Source: Megalonaias nervosa (Eukaryota > Mollusca > Bivalvia > Unionida > Unionidae). From it: 64,000 nucleotides of DNA. Under the pieces are notes generated by a model that made no database searches, was not told the DNA's origin, and saw nothing but the letters and a program-made list of their open reading frames with translations. This document shows positions 22,058-34,900 of this stretch, in pieces. A program made the position numbers and the translations under genes. The DNA lies in assembly GCA_016617855.1 (NCBI GenBank), contig JAECUM010009467.1:1-64000 (forward strand), written 5' to 3'. Numbering within the stretch: the first letter of the stretch is position 1; every line of letters starts with the position of its first letter.

Positions 22058-22910
22058 TTACTGTATACAACAACCTTCTTGTTTAGTAGATCGAGCTCCA
22101 ACAGACTGCCTTGTCCTATTAACCATGGCCTCAACATTATGTGTTATTTGGCCATAGCCTGGGTAAGCTGTCTGACTGCTAGACATATCAGATGACCAAG
22201 AAAAGGACTGAGGAGGAGAGTATGAAACAGCACCACTGCTGACAGTGTCAGAGAAACTACCTGCAGTAACAGATGACCTCTGAAGAGGCTGAGAGCTGTG
22301 ATATGGATAAGAGAGAGCACTACGAGTGTTATCTACTGATGAGGAACTATTTTGGATACTTGCTGTAGGTTCAGAAGACTGATCCTGCATTGGTGAAAGC
22401 TGAATTTGTTCTACCCGAGGTGTGACATTTGCATTTGATCTGAATGAGGTTACATCCTCTATGAGGAACTCTTCAATCCTTTTGTAGCAGATGAGATATT
22501 CTGGATAACATTGCTTCAAATCAAAGACAACAAATATGGAAGGGTTATCTACACTGTCGACACATGAGTCGAACAAGTGGTGTGCGGTACCTCCTGATTT
22601 TTCTGGGGGCCGTGTATAGCTGGAAGAACCAACAGTATACTCCCCTACCAAGACCTTAGCCAAGAACATGTACCTATCAACTGTAGTACTGGAACTATTT
22701 GTGTAGCAGTGACTGTACTTTGCATCTCGAGCAAAATAAGCCCCCTGCCCATGGAGAGTGCCATGTTTGCCACAGAGACGGAAGTCAAAACTGTTGGTGC
22801 AGATTCCACGCACGGTGTCCAGGGAGTCTGTACCATGGAAGAGATTCCTTTCATCTACTTCTTTGTTTTCACCAACTCTCTCCAAACTGATCTTCATTTT
22901 CTTCTTCTGC
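22058..22910 (-). CDS. PARP12: PARP12-like gene, last exon: ART catalytic domain, Ser-rich tail and CaaX
   Basis: The acceptor ttttgcag precedes 22910; the stop is TAA at 22058-22060. It encodes VDERNLFHGTDSLDTV (triad His at 22835-22837), GTLHGQGAYFARDAKYSHCY (triad Tyr at 22736-22738), MFLAKVLVGEYT, PSIFVVFDLKQCYPEYLICY (triad Ile at 22490-22492). The H-Y-I set and the short donor loop fit the PARP7/11/12 group of mono-ART enzymes. After the domain come about 140 residues rich in Ser, Thr, Gln and Pro, ending GCCIQ. The terminal CCIQ fits a CaaX box with Gln at the last position, a class usually farnesylated. No ART homology extends into the tail. Confidence 0.93.
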
Positions 22911-25900
22911 CTGCAAAATAACAAAATTTCTAACATCAACTGCATTGTTGTGAAAAAAGACAGTTTACCTATGAAACTTTATCATAATTCCTCCCTCCTA
23001 TCTGATCTCTGTACACCACTTGATTAAAAACTATCATGACAGACCACCCCTTCTGCCAACATAAAGCAGTCAGTCAAGACAGATGATCTCTCACAACAAG
23101 TTTATACAGGAAGGTTAGTTTTCCAAGCTGTGATTCAACAGGTTTTTAGGAAGGAAAACTACCCACAATTACTGTACATTATTCTTAATCCCAAGTTCTT
23201 TTTAAAATACTGAAATCTCTTCATAATTTAAAATAGCAACAAAATGGTACACTTATTATAAAACATTCACATTTATATTTGTGAAGAGGGTAACATGTAA
23301 AGGATCAATTGTAATAACTAATGTAACAGTCCTGAACAGACCCTAGGTTCAGTATTCTACAATGAAGCTGGGAGAGAAGATCTTGTTATGACATGATCAG
23401 CTACAGGCCAGTTTTCACAACTGATAAAAATCTACTATGAGTCTCTACAACCATGACTGTTTTCTTTAAAGAAGAAATATTTAACTGTAATGACAATTTG
23501 TTTGATTCAGATACTACAACAGTGGTCAGTGGCATGGAATGGTTTAAACTCCATAACTTACAACACCACCTGTCGAGTTAAGCAAAACCAGTAACCAGAC
23601 TCAACTCCATTTTCTTCTTCATCAGATACTCATCAGCAATCATAGTTGCAAAAGATGTAACAAGGTCACATACAGCTGTGCTCAAACTTTTATGCCTGGA
23701 TTTGCAATAAGGTCACTCACAGCTGTGCTCAAACTTTTATGCCTGGATTTGCAATAAGGTCACATACAGCTGTGCTCAAACTTTTATGCCTGGATTTGCA
23801 ATAAGGTCACATACAGCTGTGCTCAAACTTTTATGCCTGGATTTGCAATAAGGTCACATACAGCTGTGCTCAAACTTTTATGCCTGGATTTGCAATAAGG
23901 TCACATACAGCTGTGCTCAAACTTTTATGCCTGGTTTTGCAATAAGGTCACATACAGCTGTGCTCAAACTTTTATGCCTGGTTTTGCAATAAGGTCACAT
24001 ACAGCTGTGCTCAAATTTTTATGCCTGGATTGCAATAAGGTCACATACAGCTGTGCTTAAAACTTTTATGCCTGGTTTTGCAATAAGGTCACTCACAGCT
24101 GTGTTCAAACTTTTATGCCTGGTTTTGCAATAAGGTCACTCACAGCTGTGTTCAAACTTTTATGCCTGGTTTTGCAATAAGGTCACTCACAGCTGTGTTC
24201 AAACATTTATACCTGGTTTTGCAATAAGGTCACTCACAGCTGTGTTCAGACTTTTATGCCTGGTTTTGTAATAAGGTCACTCACAGCTGTGTTCAAACTT
24301 TTATGCCTGGTTTTGCAATAAGGTCACTCACAGCTGTGTTCAAACTTTTATGCCTGGTTTTGCAATAAGGTCACTCACAGCTGTGTTCAAACATTTATAC
24401 CTGGTTTTGCAATTAGGTCATTCATGGCTGTATTGACACATTTTGCTGAAAAATCATGACCGCTGGTTATATTCAGCCTGGCAGGTAGTTGCTCAAGACA
24501 TTGCAATTATATAGCAAAATGGATCCATGCATGATGATGGTTATAAACGGAAGATGATCACTTATAGCAGAGATCAGTCAAATCAAGTTTTACTGCATGA
24601 CTATGACCTAAAGACCACCTGTAACTGTGTATGTATGTACGTGTGTGGTCAGTAATTCTGATTACAATCAAACTCAAAAAGATATGCATTTAATATTATT
24701 AAAATCAGTTAATACTGTGAACCAGATGGATGGATGGATGGATGGATGGCGAAATAGGCTGACAGATTATGTATTAAACATCTGGATCAATGTGTCCATT
24801 TAGCTGAAGAAGAAAAATTGTCCTATATTTCAGTCACATGTTACCCAGAAGAGGAAAAAGTGTCCTATATTTCAGCTGCACATTACCCAGAAGAGAAAAA
24901 GTGTCCTATATTTCAGTCCTATGTTATCCAGAAGAGGAAAAAGTGTCCCATATTTCAATCCTATGTTATCGGCAGAAGAGGAAAAAGCAAGCACAATCCT
25001 AAAGGTATTCCCAAGATATATGAATTAATTTTACTGATGTGGTCACCTCATGGTAGGGTGCTGTCACAGAAGGGTCAATATGTACAATAAGGGTCAAACT
25101 GCCAGTAAGCAATGTACATGCCAATAAAACCTCTGAATGCCATGTCATTGGAACAAAGCAGATAACCAGAGTGTAGTAATATAATCAGGGTATAAAAGAG
25201 TATAATCAACAATTACATAGTTTGTCTCTTTTAGCAGTGTCCAACAGCCACTGTATGTAGACATCAACTAACAGACATGCCTTCAATTATCAAGTTTCAT
25301 GATTTGAATATAATAGCACTAAATAGATGACTCTGAAATGCAAAATTTCAATAAAGACACTGAAGAAAGAAATAAAGGTCATACAGCCTCCTTTTGAAAG
25401 AAGGGTCTTATGTCTGTCATGATATATTCATACCTGCCAACCACCCAGACAGTGCTGGGTGATTTCTGAGACTCAAACAGTATTTTTTATTAGCATGGTA
25501 GAGATACTGGTTGGATTACACAAAAGTGGATGCTTTAACTTTTTCATACTACCTTTAATGCATCTGCAACACCTTGATCAGCAAATGATCTTAACTTGTT
25601 TCATGCTTGTTTTCTTGCCATAAACAGTTAAACACTTGCTTGTAATTCGAACCCACATGTAATCTGGCATTGCATGATGTACCATCAGATCAGGGTCTAT
25701 GATGTTTGTTCTACTGATTTCTTCTTACAAACCCAGATCTGCAGGTACATCATGCGATGATATTTCTGAATCTGAGCAGTTTGCAGTTGAACTTATATGA
25801 GTATACACTAGATGTACTGGAGAATGAAGTAATCAAAGTACTTTGGGATTTTTTAAAAAATTTTCAACTGAGAATTATTTTCCCTTTCAAAACTGTGAAA

Positions 25901-28900
25901 AATGGGACAATAAGGACAATGGCCAAATTTCAGCCCTACAATAGGCTCCTCAACATCCCTAACTGCCTAAAGATCTTGATTTGACACAAAACAGGGATAT
26001 CTAATTGTGAGCTAGAATTCTAAAGGCTCAGTTTATCATTTATCATCACAAATATGCATCCAAGCATGTCATTCTTGTCTCAGTCAGCACGTGCCCTCTT
26101 CAGGAATTGCTGCCTAAACTGTTTTTTTTTTAAAGAGGGTAACGGTAACTGATTAAAATTTTTTAAAGTAACTAAAACACTGTTTATACTACAACAAATA
26201 CCCTCACTGCTGTAATGCAGTTAGTAGAGAAATGTTAAGCTGCAATAACCAGTCCATGCCCTACTTTTACAAAATTCTTTGACATTTATCTGAAAATAAC
26301 CTGGATCATATGGTTCCCAAGAGGTGAATACATGCTAGACTTTACAGGCCTAGGACTTACCATAAATCATATGGTTCCCAAGAGGTGAATACATGCTAGA
26401 CTTTACAGGCCTAGGACTTACCATAAAGCATGTAAATTTTCAAGGCTCTAGTCATTAAATAGAGGTGAATACATGCTAGACTTTACAGGCCTAGGACTTG
26501 CCATAAAGCACGTAAATTTTCAAGGCTCTAGTCATTAAATAGTCTGTGTGACTGTGCAGAAACATATCCAGTTCCAACACTGACAAATTCTATGTCCAAA
26601 GGGCCATAACTTCATTAAAAGTTTATTTTATACATCTGATGAACCAAATCATCTATTTGTGACTAGAATAAAGTGTCTACAATTTCAAACCTTAACCATG
26701 AAATATTTTTTGTGTAATCCTATTAAAATGGATTCAGAACCCATTTCGAAAACTCCATGTCAAAAAAGGCTATAACTTCGTGAAAAAGAAATATTTATAA
26801 AAATATCTAATTAAGTCATCTACTTATAACCAAAGTAAAAGGTAAAATGTCAGCGCTCTAAGTTGAATAGTATTTGTCCCATCATGCTGAAACTTATTCT
26901 GGACCAACATATTGACTTATGGATGTATGGTTGTATGTAACTATCGACAGGCAGCAGAAAAACAATGTGTACACTTCTGCTATTGCAGTGGGGACACACA
27001 AATTTGAGAGTTGTATTAATAATTATTGCAAAAAGTCTAAATTATACAAACCCATCATAGGACATCCATAACTCCATGTTCTGCACTCTACAGATATAGT
27101 TTATATGAAACTCCTGCGGAGGAAGAGTTTTAAAGAAGGACTGTTCCACCTTTTTAAACTCAGCAGACTTTCGTTTCAGCTCCACCAGTTCGAATGCATG
27201 CGCTAGATCCCATGGAACCCATGCCTTTGGTAAAGGTACATCAACTCCAGTGGTGATGACAATCTTTGAAGGCCTGTAAAAATGATAAAGGCAGATAATG
27301 TAAAGATTCTGAATTAGACTAAATATATTCTAAAACTAGTAATCCTTATTTAACTAATTAATCCTTACTAATACATACTCATTAAGATTCCTATCCCACC
27401 TATTCCTCAGTTCTGTCCTGTGGATGAATGTCACCATGTTAAATTACTCTACTAATCCATTTTCATTTCCTATCATGTCCAGATCCATTCCTGGCTCCTG
27501 TTCCAGGATAAATGTCTAAATGCTTTTCTTGTCTATTCCATTTTCCATTCTGTTTGCTGTCCAATCATGCTCAGACCCATTCCCCCCAGCTCCTGTCACA
27601 GCAATGTCGTGTAAAAACAATATTATGCCTTTGTGACACTCCTTATGTCATATTCCCGAGGTTGTCAACTCTAAGTTAATTTTTTTTTCAAAGTTACATA
27701 AATTATACAGGTTGGCTGAGCAAACATCTGTTGGCTATTGTATACAGATGTAGATGTATGGACTATGTAGTCTGAAATAAAGAATTCTTATCTTCTTATC
27801 TTATCTTATATAATGTACTGATTGTACACAGAATGAATTGAAGACAAACACAAAAAAGAATACCTAATGATTTTATTGCTAATGGTTCAATAATAATTAG
27901 ATTAACAATTATTAGCTTTTTAAAGTAACAAGTCAGACATATTTAAAAATTAACCTAAGATCGAAGTGCAGTGATTGACTATTGACTAAAAAATGCATGG
28001 TTTTACTAGTAAACCGGCTTACTATGATGTTTTGTTCCAGTGGTACATACCATATTACTTTTGTACCAGATTGGTACTTCAGTAATTTCCATCAGTATGC
28101 AATGTATGGAAATTCCTGAGTAATCTTGTTGCAAATTTTGGTTGATATTAAACTGTTTGAATGTTTCACAAAAAAATAATTCCCAAAATTATTTATATCT
28201 TTGCTAATACATGTAGCATTTGTCGCAAATTAATTACAAGTATTACAAAAACAATGATATTTATGAAGTTTTAATCACATGGTTGGCACGCTATGTATGC
28301 GAACATGGCAGCTGAATGGGATATTGTTAAAGACATTCAGGCCAAATCAACACTGGAAACAATAAAGAAATGAAAATACGCCATTTTTCAGTTATTCTCT
28401 AGCATATGTTATGGTATTAAGTATTTCTTTATAGGATTTTCAGGAGAGCATTTATTCTGTTACATTAGCATAATTTCTTAAGTTGACTAATATTTTCCTG
28501 TTTGTTGAACAAGTGTTTTTCATATGATTACTAACCCTCTGTAATACATATCTTGCCTGGGTGTTCACAACCCACTCAACATTCCCTGCCTATAACAAAA
28601 TTCCCTCGATACCTCGTGCCCTGATAACTCACATATCTACTTATAACACGTGGTCATGTGTGGATCCCACTTTTTATTTCCAGAAAATGCCAAAAAAATC
28701 TTATCCCTATTTGTTGAAACTTAAGAAAATCAAAATAACTAAAAATCTTTTGTATTTATCGTTAAAAACAGTAGATTATAAGTACTAGGAAATTGAAGAA
28801 AAAAAAATCTTGAAATTCTAATACGAAGCCATGTATTTTGTTAAATTTATTTCCATACAACATTCAAAGTACACCATTAATAACAATATTCAAGGAAATT

Positions 28901-31900
28901 AATAACAATATTCAATGAAATTTAAATCTGTGAAAACGTCACCAATGCCTACTGGAGGCAGCTGTTTAATAAAAATGTAATAATAATAATAATAATGAGG
29001 ACTCTGTATAGCGCCTAATCTTTAGAAGCTCTAAGCGCTTTACAACATTTGACAACACTTAAAAAAACCATATATAATGATATGATTACAAAAATAAAAA
29101 AAAACACCACGAAAATAGAAACAGAAAACATGCTGTAAATATTTAAGGTAAGGATACATTATAAGGATACATTATTAGGTCTTTAAGTCTGTTCTTGCAG
29201 TTGAAATAGGTGAGTTTTAAGAGCGCTCTTGAATGAGATCACTGTGTCTTTGTGTCTAAGTGCAGTGGGAAATTCATTCCACATTGCTGGGCCCTGGTAT
29301 GCAAAAGAGCGTTGTCCATATGATTTCATTTTCATAGTGGGAATAATGAGAATACGAGTGTCAGAAGAGAAGCGTAAGTATCTTGCAGGTGTGTACACAT
29401 AGGTGAGGTCAGATAGGTATGTTGGACTGGAGCCTGTCAGTGAAACGTAGCACAGAGAACAAATCTGTGTTTAATTCTGGATCGAATGGACAGCCAGTGT
29501 AGGGTAGAGAGCAGGGGAGAGGCGTGCTCTGGTACTCTAAGGATGATCCGAGAAGCTGTGTTTTGAACTTTTTGAAGTTTCTGGAGTAGATATTGAGATG
29601 AACCAGACAGAATTGAGTTACAATAGTCCAGTCTTGAAAGTACTAAGGAACACACAAGTGTTTTAGTGGCATCAACTGAAAGATACTTGCAAATGGAGCT
29701 GATGCATCTCAGTTCAAGATATGCAGCCTTGCATATGTTCATGACATGTTGGTACAATGAGAGAGTACTGCCAAGAGTAACACCGAGGTCTCGTACTGAC
29801 TGTGAATTTAATGTTGGTGTTGCTGATATTTATTGTCTGCAGTAAAGGATGTGAATGAGAAAGTCTTTGTGTTGTAGTCAGAATGGCTTCAGTTTTATCA
29901 TCATTCATCTGCAGCTTGTTACATGTACAACTTAAATACATTTTGTTAAGTTAAATTTATACTTTAGATCTTATAGTTTTGTTTAAATGTGATCGTTAAA
30001 CTGATAAATGCAATGTGCCCTCATGTATTCAAACATGAAATATTCAATCTACCATAAGATGTACTGCAAGCCAGCTTTTCTGTGGGAACCTAATTAAGTT
30101 GCCTACTGTGTTTTGATATATCTGACTTGTGGAAATCACTGTTGTATTATTAAACTCAATTAAAAGCAGGCCTGATTTATATTATTATGTTAATTACAAC
30201 TTTTGTATCTAATCAAATAAAGGGGGTGGAATCAACAAAAAATTTAACAAGTATGCAAATCCTATCTGCATAAGAGCTCGCAGCCCAAGTCGTGTGTCAG
30301 GTCAACTCATTTAAACTGAACAGTTATAAATATTACTGTGTATATGATATTATTAAACTACCTTAATCTACCTACTCAATCACAAATTTCATCAACCACT
30401 CCGGTGGCCTAAGTGGTTAGACCATCTGAATCAGGTGCAGGAGGTCACAGGTTTCAACACCAGCTGATTAAATACCAAAGACTTATAAAAAAAAAGGTAC
30501 TAAGAGCTGCCTCACTAGGCACTCAACATTATGAGGTTAGTGTTAGGACTGGTCAGGATAATGTGACTGGGTGGGACATGATGCTGCATGGTGCCCCAGT
30601 GCTAGAATTAACTATAAATTACCACACTGCAGACATCATAGCAATATGACCAAAAAATTGTTAAAGGTATGCTAAAAATCCAAATCTCACACACACACAC
30701 ACGTGCATACACACAAATTTAATCAAAGATAGCAAAGTACCATGCCGAAATGTTTCACAGATACAATTCAATGTAGAGAAGCATGTTTCAGAGTTTGTCG
30801 TCAACTTAAAATTCCTGAATTGGCACTCCAAGAGTTCCTCAAGAATGAGAAGTTTCACTGTTAATTCAATGAAATTACAGCATAAATATTTTACTAACAG
30901 AACAATGAAAAATAATAGTTTTAATGCTGAAAGTTGTTTCACAAAATAAATGTCCCTTGTTTTCTTTTAAAAGGAATCTTGTCTAGTTGTGAATCAGCAT
31001 CAACAGTGATGTAACGCACAATGCTTTTGTGTACATGTGTAGGTTGTTGAAACCAGCTGGAATAATGTTAACAATCCTTCAGAGGAATCATGAAAATAAA
31101 GGTAAAGTAATTGATATAGAAAAGAAAACAGTCTGGTTACAAATACCACTTTAATAACAATTATTCACAACAAAATTATTAAACAAGTAGTCAGCTATTC
31201 AACAGCCCAGCTGCCCCCCCTCCCCCATACACATGCACTCATTTTCTCTATGTCCAACTGAGATGACACCACATTTTACTTTTGGGAGGTCTATCAGTAA
31301 CCTGTACACTTGCTTACAGTGTGGTCTATGTTTCTGAATCCCACTGTGCATGAGTTGTTGAGAGATAGGTGTATATCAGTAGAGTGAAGACTCCACTGTA
31401 AACGCTTCCTATCATTATCCACAAGCATCCTAATGTCAACTCTTTGCCTTTTACAGGGTGTCAGCAATAGGGTAATATGGTCATATACCGACCACTGAGG
31501 TCGTCGACATGAGATCGACAACTTCATTATTGAAGCCGACTATTGTGTCTATAACTACGATATGGGAAGCAGTCTATCAGGCTTCTTGCAACAAGTTTCA
31601 TTATTCAAAAAACATATAATCTGAGTTCTTCTTACTGAAAAAATGATTTTATTATGACTATATACGCAGGGGTAAATCCGACCGTGTTGTGGCTTATTCT
31701 GATCTCTGATATGTGTAATTCTGATCACCATATATGGACCGTACATATACAAGTTTCATCTGTAAAATACAAAGATTTTGTTTATCTTGACATATTTAAA
31801 AGCGTTTAATTGTTTTTATTTTTTTCAGATAGAGAGATAGCAGATAGAAAGCAATATTGCTACATAGATAATTGTGGATGTTGTTATAGAGATAATTGTG

Positions 31901-34900
31901 GAGAGAATTAACATTTTATTTTTATTTAGATTTATACCTTTAATTTTTTATTTATTTGTTTTTAATTATGTATTTATTCCTTTTTTTTCTTCAAAGTTCA
32001 ATACAAACTAATCATAATTCTACATTTTCTTTAAGCTTGTATTCATGGTCGGAATTGCCTTCTTATTAAAAATAACCAGGGGTAAATCCGACCACTATAC
32101 AGAACATTGCATACTATTGTTATCTGTCATAAAACTGGTGCAATTTTTACTTTTTTAGAGAGACAAAGCATTATTTTAAAGCTACGATAGCATAATTATT
32201 ATGTTATTAAAAGCTATACAAATCTTGGATGATTGATGCCTGACTAGGGTCCTGAATAAAAAAAACAAAAAATGTTTGAATGCCACTTCTGAACTCGCGC
32301 GGAAGCGAGAATACTGAGCTATTATGTCATTTTGTCATGCGATGCCCTCCTGGAAACATCTTTACTAATTTGCATACGCACGTGCACAAATAAAAACAAA
32401 GAACACAGTAAGTAATTTGCATATCTTTGTTGTAAACAGCGGGAGGTACATCAACGGTCGGAATTACCCTACTGGTCGGAATATGACCATGTTACCCTAA
32501 TGTGAGCTAAATTATTCCACTATAGATACGTTGTTAGTTTACATAGAAATTAATATACACACTGCAAGCTCTTCAACTGTAACTCAACTGCAGTATATTG
32601 TAATACATACTGCAGTATATTGTAATATAACTGCAGTATATTGTAATACATACTGCAGTATACTGTAATACAACTGCAGTATATTGTAATACATACTACA
32701 GAAATAATTTGGCACAAAGATTTTCTTGGTACCCAGCTCTACTATAATTGACTATAGTGAAATGGATGTTGACAAATATAAACTGTTAGCATTTTTATTC
32801 ATGTAAAAAGAGGCAGCAATAAAACTTGTTTATTCAAGAATGCTAAACATCTTGTCAAACACTTAAAGCAAACTCAGGTTTATTTTGGCACAAAAACTTG
32901 GAAGTCTTCAGGAAAATGAAGAAATTATTAACAATGTTGTGAGCCATACCATGACAATTTGACTGCACCTAGATTCAGTTTATGTCCTTGTATTAGTATT
33001 TTGTGTGATTTAGATTTTTTTAAACATAGCTTTAACAATTTTTCAGTCATATTGCTACGGTGTCTGCAGTGTGATAGTTTATAATGATGTCTAGCACTGG
33101 GGCATCATGCCGCAGACATGTAGCATGTTCCACCCAGTCACATTATCCTGACACCAAGCCAACCAGTCCTAACACTAACCTCTTAATGCTGAGCACCAAG
33201 CAAGGCAGCTGTTAGTACCATTTTTAAAGTCTTCGGTATGGCCCGGCCGGGGTTCGAACCCACGACCTCCCGTATCTGAGGCGGACGCTCTAACCACTAG
33301 GCCACCGGAGCGGTCCTTTTCTTAGTAAATGTTTTAGATAATACTAAGCTAGTTATTGTATTGTCATATACACTTTTTATATTAAATGATGTTCAGTGCC
33401 TTGATATCATGGAAATCTTTGTGCTATGGAATTTCTGTAAAATACGTTGCTGCTGTTGTAGGGTTTAATGCCATTTTTTAGCACAAGATAGGCTATACAT
33501 GGCGGCCACTATATATGGTGGAGGAAGAACCCAGGAAAACCCCGGAAAGAACCACCGACCCACAAGAAGCTACTGGCAAGCTTTCTCAAATGCCTACATT
33601 CGCTGAACCCAAGACTCGAACCCATGCAGACAGAGGTGAGATGGCAATGATCCGTAACAGTGAGCGCTTTAGACCACTCTGCCACTCGGGGTCCCTGTAT
33701 AATATACAGTATGGTATTGTGCTTTGTCCAAACCCATTCATAAAACTGTTTCTGCACAATGGTCATGATAGCAATATGTCTCAAGGAAGGGAAGTGGCAG
33801 CTAAAACCTATACCTTATTTATAACTGTATCATGATTCTCAGAGAACCTACCATCATATGCATCCCTGGTATCTCATTACCACTTATCATTATGAATACC
33901 TGGTATGTATACACAGTATCTCATTACCATTAACTAATTGCCATAGATACATGGTGTATCGTTACCACTTAATTTACCATCATGCATACATGGTGTATCG
34001 TTACCACTTACTTTACCATCATGCATACATGATGTCTCATTACCACTTAATTTACCATCATGCATACATGGTATCTCATTACCACATATTTTTACCATCA
34101 TGCATACATGGTGTCTGATTACCACTTAATTTACCATTATGCATACATGGTGTGTTGTTACCACTTAATTTACCATCATGCATACATGGTGTATCGTTAC
34201 CATTTACTTTACCATCATGCATACATGATGTCTCATTACCACTTAATTTACCATCATGCATACATGGTATCTCATTACCACATATTTTTACCATCATGCA
34301 TACATGGTGTCTGATTACCACTTAATTTACCATTATGCATACATGGTGTCTCATTACCACTTAATTTACCATCATGCATACATGGTGTATTGTTACCACT
34401 TACTTTACCATTATGCATACATGATGTCTCATTACCACTTAATTTACCATCATGCATACATGGTATCTCATTACCACATATTTTTACCATCATGCATACA
34501 TGATGTCTCATTACCACTTAATTTACCATTATGAATACATGGTGTCTCATTACCACTTAATTTACCATCATGCATACATGGTGTCTCATTACCAATTTAC
34601 CATCATGCATACATGGCATCTCATTACCACTTAAATTAAAATCATGCATACATAGTCTCACTACCACTTAATTTACCATCATGCATACATGGTGTCTCAT
34701 TACCATTTAATTTATCACCATGCATACATGTTACATCATTACTACTTAATTTAAAATCATGCATACATGGTTTCTCATTACCACTTAATTTACCACCATG
34801 CATCCATGGTATACCTATACCACATAATTACCATCATACATACATGGTGCACCATTAGCACCTAATTTGCCATCTTGCATACACAGTGTATCATTACCAC

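Larger units (their letters stand above)
22911..27051 (-). other. Intron (4.1 kb) of PARP12-like gene
   Basis: The donor gtttgt (27046-27051) and acceptor ttgcag (22911-22916) frame it. It contains a 47-bp minisatellite, a short 43-bp array, a TGGA microsatellite at 24727-24752, a palindromic-family copy, a triplication near 26300 and a bivalve-type dispersed repeat. Confidence 0.75.

Noticed and set aside
33515..33835. 106-codon plus-strand frame
   Set aside because: It lies over a tRNA-derived SINE on the other strand; the matching sequence is SINE body.
33858..34634. His/Tyr-rich repeat peptides on both strands
   Set aside because: By-products of the 39-bp satellite.
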